Assembly (NCBI GenBank): GCA_027315165.1
Contig: DAHUYN010000018.1
Coordinates: forward strand, 1 to 34,069
DNA: 34,069 nt
Direction of reading: 5' to 3'
Source of the DNA: Thermoplasmata archaeon
Lineage (GTDB): Archaea; Thermoplasmatota; Thermoplasmata; Lutacidiplasmatales; UBA184
Positions 15,319 to 22,922 of this stretch are shown piece by piece (the first letter of the stretch is position 1; the number at the start of each line of letters is the position of its first letter). The notes under the pieces are model-generated. The model had not been told where the DNA came from and ran no database searches. It saw nothing but the letters and a program-made list of their open reading frames with translations. A program made the translations under genes and the position numbers.

Positions 15319-16652
15319 TACAGGAGTCGCGTCGACCGCGCTTCCTCGTCCGCCAGGACGAAGGCGTCTTTCTCGCGGATCACTCCGAGAATCTTCCTCG
15401 AATCGTCGACCACCGGGATGGCCCGGAACCGGTACTTCCGGAAGAGCTCGAGTACCCGTGTCCGCGGTGTTTGGGGGGAGACGAGCACGAGGCCCTGAGT
15501 CATGATCTCCTCGAGCCGCTGCGTGGGCTGGGCTTGGAGAAGCTCGTTGATGTCGACGACCCCTCGTACGTCCCGGTCCCGGTCGACCACATAGATGTAC
15601 ATGGTGACGAGACACTTAGGCGCCTCACGGCGGAACCGCGCGAACGCTTCCTCGACGGTGAGCTCGCGGGGAAACTCGAGAAACGTCCGGACCGCGATGG
15701 TAAGGGCCGGTACCTCGTGCTGCTCGACGATCGAGCGGACCTTGGTCGCGACCTCGCCCTTGAGCAGCCCCAGGAGCTCGCGGGCGTTCTCGTCGGGGAG
15801 GATCGCGACGATGTCCGCGATCTCCGCCGGGGAGAGGTGTGCGATGATCTGGCCCATCCGAGCCGCTTCCGTGTCGGCGATGATCTCCCGCTGCACCCGG
15901 GGCTCGGTCGCTTCTAGGGCATGGGCCGCGGCCCGGGTATCGAGGGCGTTGAAGATGGTGAGCCTCTCCTCGCGGCTCAGCTCCTCGAGTACGTCGGCCG
16001 CGTCTTCCGGCGGGATCTTGCTCAGCGCGTCCACGGTGACCGTGAGCCGTACGTCGCCCGCCGTGCTCGTGAGATCGGGTCCGACGGGTTGAACGTACCT
16101 CCAAGGAATCCGCTCCTCGGGAGCCGCGCCGTCCGACACCGAGGCGGCGACCTTCCCCCAGATCCCCAATCGGCGCCGACGGGCCTCCGGCCCGGTCAGG
16201 GCCGCCACGACGAAGAGCTGTCCCCCGGCCCGGAGGAGCAGGATGTCGTACACCACGTCGAATCCGAATCCACGAGTGTCGAGGATGCGCTTGTCGAGTA
16301 TCCGGTCCCGCAACAGAAGAAGCTCGTCCGGATCCTCGACGCTTTCGTAGCCCGCCGCTCCGGAGGGATCCTTCACGACGGTCTCCGAAACGTCCATGCG
16401 CACCACTTGGCGCCAGGGTATCTTCAAGGGCGGTCGGCCGAAGGGACGACGAACGAGCAGGTGGGAGACCTCGGCATACTTCGGATCGTCGACGAAGACA
16501 AAGTCCTGGAGCCTCCCGAGCGCGTTCCCGGCGTCCGCCCGGACCTTTCGGTCCACGAGCTCGCTGATCCGGAGATACTGCGCTTCCTCGATCTCCCGGA
16601 CGAGGGTCGCGGGATGGACCGGTCTCTCCCCTGTCTCCCCAGTTTGGGCCAT
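15318..16652 (-). CDS. Soluble PRC-barrel / MgtE_N / CBS-pair protein, probable Mg2+ or nucleotide sensor
   Basis: A 444-aa protein without membrane spans. Two PRC-barrel-like repeats come first: RISELVDRKV...IPWRQVV, about 25-85, and DRILDKRILD...IPWRYVQ, about 108-185. An MgtE_N-type helical superhelix follows (LSKIPPEDAADVLEELSREE, about 205-224, then LSPAEIADIVAILPDENARELL). A CBS pair ends the protein (about 310-440; DVRGVVDINELLQA and IPVVDDSRKILGVIREKDAF). In the MgtE channel the MgtE_N and CBS domains bind Mg2+ and gate the pore; here the channel domain is missing. The gene closes an operon with an Nramp-related transporter and a 57-aa membrane protein, so it may regulate that transporter. 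The ATG at 16652 is the first Met before the conserved region. Confidence 0.85.
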   Translation of the reverse strand: MAQTGETGERPVHPATLVREIEEAQYLRISELVDRKVRADAGNALGRLQDFVFVDDPKYAEVSHLLVRRPFGRPPLKIPWRQVVRMDVSETVVKDPSGAAGYESVEDPDELLLLRDRILDKRILDTRGFGFDVVYDILLLRAGGQLFVVAALTGPEARRRRLGIWGKVAASVSDGAAPEERIPWRYVQPVGPDLTSTAGDVRLTVTVDALSKIPPEDAADVLEELSREERLTIFNALDTRAAAHALEATEPRVQREIIADTEAARMGQIIAHLSPAEIADIVAILPDENARELLGLLKGEVATKVRSIVEQHEVPALTIAVRTFLEFPRELTVEEAFARFRREAPKCLVTMYIYVVDRDRDVRGVVDINELLQAQPTQRLEEIMTQGLVLVSPQTPRTRVLELFRKYRFRAIPVVDDSRKILGVIREKDAFVLADEEARSTRLL

Positions 16653-16726
16653 CGTTGCCTCCTTGTTATGGTCAGATGGGATGCTACCCTCTTCGTACCG
16701 TAGGGGCTCTGGCGTGCCTCCCTCCC

Positions 16727-16900
16727 CTAGTATCCCAGTCGCGTGACCAGGGAGTAAAGAAGGAGACCCACCAACGTGAGCAAGTAGATTCGGAGGATGA
16801 CGAGGACGACCTTCGTTCCACGGGACAGCCGGATCCGTGGGACGGCGTACCTCCGGTTGATCCCTCGTATCTTTTCCGCGGCATCGTGGATCCAGCTCAT
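16727..16900 (-). CDS. 57-aa single-span membrane protein
   Basis: Read directly from the minus strand: ATG at 16900, TAG at 16727-16729. The N-terminal half is amphipathic and basic (HDAAEKIRGINRRYAVPRIRLSRGTK). A single hydrophobic helix (VVLVILRIYLLTLVGLLLYSLV) and TRLGY end the product. It sits only 6 nt downstream of the Nramp-related gene and 74 nt before the MgtE_N/CBS gene, on the same strand. Position suggests a small accessory subunit linking transporter and sensor; this is inference. Confidence 0.65.
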   Translation of the reverse strand: MSWIHDAAEKIRGINRRYAVPRIRLSRGTKVVLVILRIYLLTLVGLLLYSLVTRLGY

Positions 16901-16906
16901 GGATCG

Positions 16907-18208
16907 TCAGCCACCGAAGAGATGGGGGAAGATGGTCCCGACGGCGTACAGGGTCGAGAGTGTCAGGATCACGCCGACGATGCTTCCCGCCATGATATTC
17001 TGGGCGCGCGTGTTCTTGTAGCTCCCGACCAATTCTTCCTGGTTCAGGAGCACGATCAGGAAGACCAGCGCGGCCGGTAACAGAGTCACCGCGATGACCT
17101 GAACGAATAGGGTGATCACGCCGAGCGGGGCTCGCGGAATCAGCACGATGCCTCCGGCGATGACCATGATGCTCAAACGGAACACGTTGAACCACTTCGC
17201 CTGTCCCAACCGGTCGTTGAGGGAGTGAGACCACCCGAACACCTCGCCGACCGCCCAGGAGCTCGCCAGCGAGACGGAGAGCGCGCCGATCAGGCCCGCA
17301 TCGAACAGGCCGATGGCGAGGATGGTGCCCACGTAGGGGTGGAGCGGCATCAGGAGACCCGCCGCCTGCCCGGCGGACGTGAGGCTCCTATCCCCGCCGA
17401 AGTAGACCGTCGCGATGATGATCAGTGCGATCGCCGTGACGACCGTGAAGGCCGAGCCAATCGCGGTGTCCCACCGTGCGAACGGCACATCCCGCTTCTT
17501 GAGACCCTTGTCGACCACTGAGCTCTGTTGGAAGAAGATCATCCAAGGCGCGATTGTCGTGCCGATCGTCGCCATGATGAGGAAGATGACCGGCCCCCCG
17601 AAACCCTCCGGAAAGCCGGGCACAACGCCGGTCCGGAAGATGGCGCCGGCGTCGGGATGGATGAAGAAGACCACCGGAACGTAGATCATGTTGACGACGC
17701 AGATCGCGAGGACAATCTTCTCCCACGTCCAGTACCGCCCGTTCAGGAGAAGTAGCATGATGAAGGAGATCACAACCACCTCGGTGAACCACGGGGGTAT
17801 CCCGAAGACGGCCATTGCCATCGTCATCCCGATGAACTCCGTCGTGATGGTCAGGCAGTCGGTGAGAGTCAGGTCCGTTAGGGAAAACCACCCCCAGAAC
17901 GGACCGAACGCCTCGAAGATCGCCTGGGCATGACCCCGCTTGGTCATGACCCCTAGGCGGACGGTCATTTCCTGGCAGACGTACGCGACCGGTCCGAGGA
18001 GCAGAACGATCCAAATGAAACTGTACCGATAGTACGCTCCGGAGAGCATGTAGGTCGTGACCCCGCCCGCGTCGTTGTCGGCCACCATCACGATGATGCC
18101 GGGGCCGACGACCGCGGCGAGAATCGCGAGCTGCTTACGGAGCCGACGGTACCGGAGGTAGAGCCGGGAAGCCATCCCCATTCCGGTGGGACCCGTGACC
18201 GAACTCAT
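16907..18208 (-). CDS. Nramp-related divalent cation transporter (probable Mg2+-type)
   Basis: A 433-aa membrane protein with about 11 spans and the Nramp (SLC11) fold. Helix 1 carries GPGIIVMVADNDAGGVTTYM. The canonical DPGN reads DAGG, so Asp is kept while Pro and Asn are changed. Helix 6 carries GTTIAPWMIFF where Mn/Fe transporters have xxMPHN, so the metal-coordinating Met is absent. Loss of that Met is a hallmark of Nramp-related magnesium transporters. The operon with an MgtE_N/CBS protein fits Mg2+ handling. The ATG at 18208 (MSSVTGPTG) gives a basic, cytosolic N-terminus (RLYLRYRRLRKQ). A divergent CsoR-like gene starts about 210 bp upstream. The exact substrate is unproven. Confidence 0.88.
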   Translation of the reverse strand: MSSVTGPTGMGMASRLYLRYRRLRKQLAILAAVVGPGIIVMVADNDAGGVTTYMLSGAYYRYSFIWIVLLLGPVAYVCQEMTVRLGVMTKRGHAQAIFEAFGPFWGWFSLTDLTLTDCLTITTEFIGMTMAMAVFGIPPWFTEVVVISFIMLLLLNGRYWTWEKIVLAICVVNMIYVPVVFFIHPDAGAIFRTGVVPGFPEGFGGPVIFLIMATIGTTIAPWMIFFQQSSVVDKGLKKRDVPFARWDTAIGSAFTVVTAIALIIIATVYFGGDRSLTSAGQAAGLLMPLHPYVGTILAIGLFDAGLIGALSVSLASSWAVGEVFGWSHSLNDRLGQAKWFNVFRLSIMVIAGGIVLIPRAPLGVITLFVQVIAVTLLPAALVFLIVLLNQEELVGSYKNTRAQNIMAGSIVGVILTLSTLYAVGTIFPHLFGG

Positions 18209-18358
18209 GGTCGGCCCCCGTGCGGGGCGGCTGAGAACAGCTCCCTTTTCCGACCCTCTAACGACGCGAGGATCGACCTCGAATGCGGGAACCCCGGTCT
18301 GACCCGCCGGCCCATATCCTACCCTCCGGGGGGGGGTGGGTAACCACGGGGGGAGGAG

Positions 18359-18366
18359 TTTATAAG
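18359..18366 (+). promoter_or_regulatory. TATA box of the CsoR-like gene
   Basis: TTTATAAG in GTTTATAAGGG is a strong TATA match. Transcription would start near 18388, giving a leader of about 30 nt to the ATG at 18419. A GGAG at about 18392 precedes an out-of-frame ATG at 18403. The C/G-rich block at 18325-18356 just upstream is a plausible operator and BRE region. Confidence 0.6.
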
Positions 18367-18418
18367 GGTGCCGGCCGCGCCCAGCTCACAGGAGAAGGAC
18401 TAATGCTACGCCATCGCC

Positions 18419-18688
18419 ATGACGGATGGGATGCACGAGTCACCCCGGACCGACATTCGGAACCGTCTCGTCCTGGCCAAGGGGCATGTGGAGGGCATCA
18501 TCAAGATGGTCGATGACGGCAAGGACGACACGCAGGTCCTTCGCCAGATTTTGGCCGTGCACGCCCAGCTCGAGAAGGCCTCGGTGATGGTCCTCGAGGG
18601 AATGCTGGAATCGTTCATGGATGCCCCCAAGGCGCGCCGCCAGGAGCTTCTCGTACGGATTCGAGAGAGCCTCCGAGACCTGACCTAG
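18419..18688 (+). CDS. CsoR/RcnR-fold (DUF156) transcriptional regulator lacking canonical metal ligands
   Basis: An 89-aa all-helical protein. RNRLVLAKGHVEGIIKMVDDGKDDTQVLRQILAVHAQLEKASVMVLEGMLESF matches the CsoR/RcnR/FrmR pattern xRLxRxxGQVxGIxxMI...CxxVLxQIxAxxxALxxxxxxLLExH. The first Cys position reads Asp/Thr and the HxxxC pair reads Met and Phe. The protein has no Cys at all, so it cannot sense Cu(I) as CsoR does. Divergence from the Nramp-related operon suggests it regulates that operon. Residues 1-10 are unconserved and the start is chosen at the ATG at 18419. Confidence 0.8.
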   Translation: MTDGMHESPRTDIRNRLVLAKGHVEGIIKMVDDGKDDTQVLRQILAVHAQLEKASVMVLEGMLESFMDAPKARRQELLVRIRESLRDLT

Positions 18689-18856
18689 CCCTTCGCGCTC
18701 ACCCCGAAGGTTGATTCTCTCACGGGGCACAGACCGACCGGGTGCGCCCGAAGCGCGGAGTCCGCGTCGGATCAGGGAACCGGTTCGCTCCGAGGCACCG
18801 AAGTTTCGAGCTGCCCGAATTGCCCTACCTATCGGCCAAGCGGAATCCGTTCGACG

Positions 18857-19146
18857 ATGGCGACAGAGAGGACCGAACCATTGACGCTCGATCATGTGAA
18901 CGCCTAGGCGCTGACCGTCCGCGACGTGAAAGAGTGTGCGGAGTTCTATCGAGACAAACTCGGCTGGAAGTTGCAGGAGCTCCGGACCAATTCGCGTACT
19001 TGAAGTTCAGCGACCAAGCCGGACCCGGCGTCGCGTTGGTCTCGGCCGAGGGCCTCGCTCAAGAGATTCCCAAGGATTGCCTCCGACCCCAACAGAATCT
19101 GCTTCCGCGAAACTACGTTGCGGCGCAGCCGGCGGTGGGAGCGTGA
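18857..19146 (+). pseudogene. Broken VOC/glyoxalase-family gene
   Basis: From the ATG at 18857 the frame reads LTLDHVNA, a TAG at 18905-18907, then ALTVRDVKECAEFYRDKLGWKLQEL. This is the N-terminal beta-alpha-beta unit of a VOC protein, usually containing LDHVxLxVxDxxxxxxFYxxxLG. Near 18980-18990 the reading shifts to another frame with DQFAYLKFSDQAGPGVALVSAEGLAQEI. About ten residues seem lost at the shift. One nonsense codon plus one frameshift make it non-functional unless recoded. GC content is lower than in its neighbours. Segment 18689-18856 shows no gene. Confidence 0.75.
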
Positions 19147-19243
19147 GTCCGTAACAATCATGATCCAAAGGCTCCATCACCTACGGGAGAAGGAATGCCT
19201 ACCGCGGGGGGTCCCTTCCGCGGCATCGTGGCCAGGGAAGGGG

Positions 19244-19277
19244 GGCCGAGATTTTAGGCCTATCCGCAATCTCGGCC
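19244..19277. repeat. Perfect 10-bp inverted repeat downstream of tRNA-Ala
   Basis: GGCCGAGATT (19244-19253) pairs with AATCTCGGCC (19268-19277) around a 14-nt loop. It begins 3 nt beyond the 3' end of tRNA-Ala on the minus strand. It may help end or process that transcript. Confidence 0.5.
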
Positions 19278-19280
19278 TAA

Positions 19281-19352
19281 TGGACACGGGGGGATTTGAA
19301 CCCCCGGCCTCTGCTTTGCGAAAGCAGCGATCTTCCGCTGATCTACGTGCCC
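19281..19352 (-). tRNA. tRNA-Ala (anticodon CGC)
   Basis: A 72-nt cloverleaf on the minus strand. Acceptor GGGCACG (19352-19346) pairs with CGTGTCC, with A as discriminator and no encoded CCA. The anticodon arm is CTGCT-TTCGCAA-AGCAG, so the anticodon is CGC. The T arm is GGGGG-TTCAAAT-CCCCC. No intron is present. A TATA-like GGCTTAAGG at 19378-19386 (minus) lies about 30 nt upstream. Confidence 0.95.
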
Positions 19353-19399
19353 TTGTCGGGCGGGGAGTTTTGGGCGGCCTTAAGCCTTCGCGGTCGAGC

Positions 19400-20020
19400 T
19401 CAGTCGAGCGCCGCGGCGAACGAGGCGAAGGACGCTCCGGGAGAGGTCGGACCGGCCGAATCGGGGTCGGGCGCGGGCATCGCTGCGCTCTCGGACTCGC
19501 CCGCGCCGCCGCCTCGGGGCGGCGAGCCGGGGCCGCCCACGCGGCCCGCCCGGCCGCGGGCCGGGAGCAGGAGCCGCTGGTTCGGGTCGTACCGGAACAG
19601 CTCGGTGTACCGCCCCCAGTTGATGATGTTCTGGACGTACTCGTCCGCGGGGGCGGTCGTGAAGGCAATCAGGCGGTTCACCTCCTCGTCCGAGAGTCGG
19701 TGCTCGGGCGCGGAGTCGAGCGCCCGGATGAGCGCTTTGTAGAGGGTCGTTCGTCGCAACTGCTCGCGCAGGAGCGACTTCCGCTCGCGGATCGAGCCCG
19801 CGAGGAGCTTCTTGCCGAGGTCGGTGAGGGCGGCCCGGCCGTCCGAGACACGGACGAGCTGGAGGACCTCGGCGAACTCGATCGAGGGGAGGATCTCGTC
19901 GATCTCCAGATCGAGGTCGTCTGCGAGGAGCGCGACATCCTCCTCGCCGCGGTGGTCGTTCAGGAGGACCAAGAGGCCGGAGAGCTCCGTCGGGGAGCAT
20001 TTCGGGAAGGCGGTGGGCAC
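19400..20020 (-). CDS. AAA-associated C-terminal domain protein linked to a NitT/TauT-type ABC transporter
   Basis: A 206-aa protein. The first about 150 residues look like the AAA_assoc_C domain, which is normally fused behind the ATPase of nitrate/sulfonate-type ABC transporters. It is a winged-helix-like part (LSGLLVLLNDHRGEEDVALLADDLDLEIDEILPSIEFAEVLQLV) and a second helical part (LFRYDPNQRLLLP). The tail of about 55 residues is Gly/Ser/Pro-rich and probably disordered. Here the domain is a separate gene about 100 nt downstream of the ATPase, with its own TATA-like box (GCTTATAGG, minus, near 20065-20073). It starts at the GTG at 20020. It probably modulates the transporter. Confidence 0.75.
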   Translation of the reverse strand: MPTAFPKCSPTELSGLLVLLNDHRGEEDVALLADDLDLEIDEILPSIEFAEVLQLVRVSDGRAALTDLGKKLLAGSIRERKSLLREQLRRTTLYKALIRALDSAPEHRLSDEEVNRLIAFTTAPADEYVQNIINWGRYTELFRYDPNQRLLLPARGRAGRVGGPGSPPRGGGAGESESAAMPAPDPDSAGPTSPGASFASFAAALD

Positions 20021-20120
20021 GATCGCTACACCTCAGATAGGCAGCGGGGGGACCGGGCCCTCGACCTATAAGCATTGGTACCCCGAACGGCCACCCTCCG
20101 GGGGGTCCCCCCTCGCGCTC

Positions 20121-20936
20121 TCAGCCGTGCCCGGGAGGGAGGGGGGTGGCGCCGGGGCCGTTGGTGGCCGCGCCGGGACCTCGTCCCTCCGTGATCAGCG
20201 AGTAGACGTAGTCGGTGAGCTCGTAGAACGCCGGGGACTTCCGGTCGCGCGGTCGGGGAAGGTTCACGGGAACGCCGGCGAGGACCCGGCCGGGGCGGCG
20301 CGACATCACGATGATCCGGTCCGCCATCACGAGCGCCTCCTCGATGTTGTGGGTGACCAGGACGACCGCCTCGGGCGGCAGCGCCGGGTCGCGCCAGAGC
20401 TGGAGCACCTCCTCCCGCAGGCTCTCGGCGGTGAGCGGGTCCAGGGCGGAGAACGGCTCGTCCATCAGCAGGACCGACGGCTCGACGGCCAGTGCCCGCG
20501 CGAGGCCGACCCGCTGTCGCATCCCGCCCGAGAGCTCCCTCGGGTAGGCCTCCTCGAAGCCGACGAGACCGGTGACGGAGATGTACCGGTCGACCTGGGC
20601 CTCGATCCGCGCCTCGCTCCAGCCCCGTGCCTCGAGCCCGAGCGCGACGTTCTCCTTGACGGAGAGCCAGGGGTACAAGGCGAAGTTCTGGAAGACCATC
20701 GCCATCTCGTGGCAGACCTGGCTCACGGGGTGGCCCCGGAACCGGATCGACCCCGCGGTGGGCTTGTCGAGCCCCTGGATGAGCCGCAGCAGAGTCGACT
20801 TGCCGCACCCCGAGGGTCCGACGAGCGCGAGGAAGTCGCTGTCGGCGACGTCGAAGGAGATCTCCGACATGATCGAGATCGAACCGTGCCGGGAGGCGAA
20901 GCTCTTCGACACGCCGTCGACCTCGATCAGCGTCAT
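20121..20936 (-). CDS. NitT/TauT-type ABC transporter ATP-binding protein
   Basis: A 271-aa ATPase. Walker A is GPSGCGKST (about 40-48), the Q-loop lies in VFQNFALYPWL, the signature is ELSGGMRQRVGLARAL, Walker B is VLLMDEPFSALD and the switch His is in LVTHNIEEAL. It most resembles the SsuB/TauB/NrtD group for nitrate, sulfonate, taurine or related anions. The C-terminal ERxYxLTDYVYSLI region is where AAA_assoc_C is fused in relatives; here a Pro/Gly tail ends the protein instead. The ATG at 20936 lies 32 nt after the permease gene, so both are in one operon. Confidence 0.92.
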   Translation of the reverse strand: MTLIEVDGVSKSFASRHGSISIMSEISFDVADSDFLALVGPSGCGKSTLLRLIQGLDKPTAGSIRFRGHPVSQVCHEMAMVFQNFALYPWLSVKENVALGLEARGWSEARIEAQVDRYISVTGLVGFEEAYPRELSGGMRQRVGLARALAVEPSVLLMDEPFSALDPLTAESLREEVLQLWRDPALPPEAVVLVTHNIEEALVMADRIIVMSRRPGRVLAGVPVNLPRPRDRKSPAFYELTDYVYSLITEGRGPGAATNGPGATPLPPGHG

Positions 20937-20968
20937 TGTCCGATCCCCCTCGCGAGCGCCCGATCCGT

Positions 20969-22771
20969 TCAGTCGAACCGGTAGCGCTCCACCGCGCGCC
21001 GGTACAGGGGTTTCCACAAAAGCTCGTTGACGGCGACGACGGTCGCCACCATCGTGAACAGGGCCGCGGCCATCAACGGGAATCCGCCGGCCTCGTAGTT
21101 GCCCCTGTCGATGAGCGCCCCGATTCCGAGCACCTGGAAGGTGCGGGTGGGCCCGTACTGCAGGAACTCGGCGATGATGAGCGTGTTCCACCCGCCCCCG
21201 AACGCCGTGATCGAGCCGGTGATGAACGCGGGGAAGATCGCGGGGAGAACGAGCCGACGGTAGACCTGGCGCTTTGTGAGGCCGTAGGAGCTCGCGGCCT
21301 CCTTGAGGTCGGGAGGGATCGCTCGGAGCCCCGAGAGCAGGTTGAAGAAGAGGTACCAGAGCATCCCCGTCACGAGCATCAGGATCGCGGAGACCTGGAA
21401 GCCGACCGTCGAGCCGCCGAGGAGCGCGATGAGCGAGAAGATGAACAGCGGGAACAGCGCCGTCGCCGGGACGGAGGCGATGACCTCGACGACGGGCAGC
21501 CCGAAGCGGTAGGCCCGCGGCCGGTTGACGAGGTAGATCGACAGCGGGAGCGCGATCGCGAGGGAGAGGAGGTAGGCCGCGACGAGGCGCGCGAACGAGC
21601 TCAGGAGGGCGAGCGGGAGCTCGGCGAACTGCCCGCGGACCGTCGGGAGGATCGGGCCCGTGAAGACGCGGTAGGTCCCGACGCTGATGAAGATGAGGAG
21701 CAGCCAGACGATCACGAGCAGCACCCCGAGCGCGACGGTCCGGCTCGCGCGCTCGAGGCCGGGGCGGCTCTGCCGGAGCCGCAGGGGCGTCGCTGTCACG
21801 GCGAGCCGGGCCAGCGGGGCCGAGAGCCTCGTCACGCCCGAGACGACGCCCCGGTAGACGGCGCCGGTGGCGCGGCGCAGCGGGGCCGGACGGACGGGCG
21901 TCACCGCCCCGCCCGCCTCGCCCGACGGGGTCGTGTCGTATCGGTACCGCTCCGCCCACCGGCCGAGAGGGCGCCAGAGGAGCACGTCGAGCGCGGTGAT
22001 GAGGGCGACGAGGACGAGGATCCCGGCGAGGAGCGCGGAGGCGTTCCCCGCGGCGGCCGCGGTGAGGAGGAAGCTCCCGATGCCGTGGAGGACCGTCGTC
22101 GACGAGGAGGTCGAGATGAACTCCGCCGCGACGAGGAAGTACCAGCCGGCCGTCCACGAGAGGATCGAGTTGTAGACGAGCCGGTTCACGGTCGCCGGCA
22201 GCACGACCGTGCGCAGGCGCTGCCAGCCGTGCACCGCGAAGGAGTCGGACGCCTCTCTCAGGTCCGCCGGGATCGACTTCAGGGACTCGTAGACGCCGAA
22301 GACGAGGTTCCAGGCCATCGAGGTGAAGATGAGGAAGACGGCCGCGAGGTTGGGTCCGATCCAGTTCCCGGACCCGCCGATCTTGACGAAGAGGACGATC
22401 GCGACCGGGAAGAAGCCGAGGATCGGCACCGATTGGAGGATGTCGAGGACCGGAATCAGGATGCGCTCGCCGGTCCGATGGGCTGCGGCGAAGTATCCGT
22501 AGACGAGCGCGAAGGCCAGCGCGAGAACGTAGGCCGCCGCCATCCGCCCGAACGACTGGAGGAGGTCGAAGCCGGCCGGCCCGAGGTCCCCGAGGACGGC
22601 CGACGAGCGGCCGCTCACGAAGGCGATCGCCGCCGGCGAGGCGAGAGCCGTGACGGTGAGGGCGGTCCTCAGACGGGCGAGCGCGGATCCGGTGGGGCCC
22701 GCGTCGGCGACGTGATCGGCGATCGCCGTCGGCGGACTGGACCGTCGCTCGAGGATCCCCGGTGCTTCCAT
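20969..22771 (-). CDS. ABC transporter permease with two fused membrane domains (NitT/TauT type)
   Basis: A 600-aa protein with about 12 membrane spans in two homologous halves. Each half ends its core with a permease EAA loop: LKSIPADLREASDSFAVHGWQRL (first) and LRAIPPDLKEAASSYGLTKRQVYRRLVLPAIFPAF (second). Each is followed by GWYFLVAAEFIS or GWNTLIIAEFLQYG, then a C-terminal LLWRPLxRWAERYRYD or LLWKPLYRRAVERYRFD. The halves probably arose by duplication and work as a self-contained pore dimer with the ATPase. No substrate-binding protein is encoded nearby. The start at the ATG at 22771 follows GGTGGGG, a possible Shine-Dalgarno site, and a TATA box at 22816-22822. Confidence 0.9.
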   Translation of the reverse strand: MEAPGILERRSSPPTAIADHVADAGPTGSALARLRTALTVTALASPAAIAFVSGRSSAVLGDLGPAGFDLLQSFGRMAAAYVLALAFALVYGYFAAAHRTGERILIPVLDILQSVPILGFFPVAIVLFVKIGGSGNWIGPNLAAVFLIFTSMAWNLVFGVYESLKSIPADLREASDSFAVHGWQRLRTVVLPATVNRLVYNSILSWTAGWYFLVAAEFISTSSSTTVLHGIGSFLLTAAAAGNASALLAGILVLVALITALDVLLWRPLGRWAERYRYDTTPSGEAGGAVTPVRPAPLRRATGAVYRGVVSGVTRLSAPLARLAVTATPLRLRQSRPGLERASRTVALGVLLVIVWLLLIFISVGTYRVFTGPILPTVRGQFAELPLALLSSFARLVAAYLLSLAIALPLSIYLVNRPRAYRFGLPVVEVIASVPATALFPLFIFSLIALLGGSTVGFQVSAILMLVTGMLWYLFFNLLSGLRAIPPDLKEAASSYGLTKRQVYRRLVLPAIFPAFITGSITAFGGGWNTLIIAEFLQYGPTRTFQVLGIGALIDRGNYEAGGFPLMAAALFTMVATVVAVNELLWKPLYRRAVERYRFD

Positions 22772-22815
22772 GCGCCCCCACCTGCCGCCATGGACAGGCC
22801 CGCGACCGCTCCCGC

Positions 22816-22822
22816 GTATATC
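22816..22822 (-). promoter_or_regulatory. TATA box of the ABC transporter operon
   Basis: AGATATACG on the minus strand lies about 47 nt before the permease ATG. This places transcription start about 20 nt before the start codon. Confidence 0.5.
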
Positions 22823-22890
22823 TGTCTTCGCGGCGACCGGGCCGGCGGGCCGGGTCGTGCCGGGTCGTTCGGCCGTCCCGTCGGGCAACG

Positions 22891-22896
22891 TTTATC
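22891..22896 (+). promoter_or_regulatory. TATA box of the tRNA-Gln/tRNA-Leu pair
   Basis: CGTTTATCTG lies 27-32 nt before the 5' end of tRNA-Gln. No comparable element occurs in the 33-nt spacer before tRNA-Leu, so both tRNAs probably share this promoter. Confidence 0.6.
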
Positions 22897-22922
22897 TGCG
22901 GGCCCCCGCTGGCTTCGTCCGT

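Noticed and set aside
16653-17234. N-terminal extension of the MgtE_N/CBS protein frame by 194 codons.
   Set aside because: It would run antisense-free but out of frame through the 57-aa membrane gene and part of the Nramp gene; its residues are not protein-like, and the ATG at 16652 precedes the conserved part.
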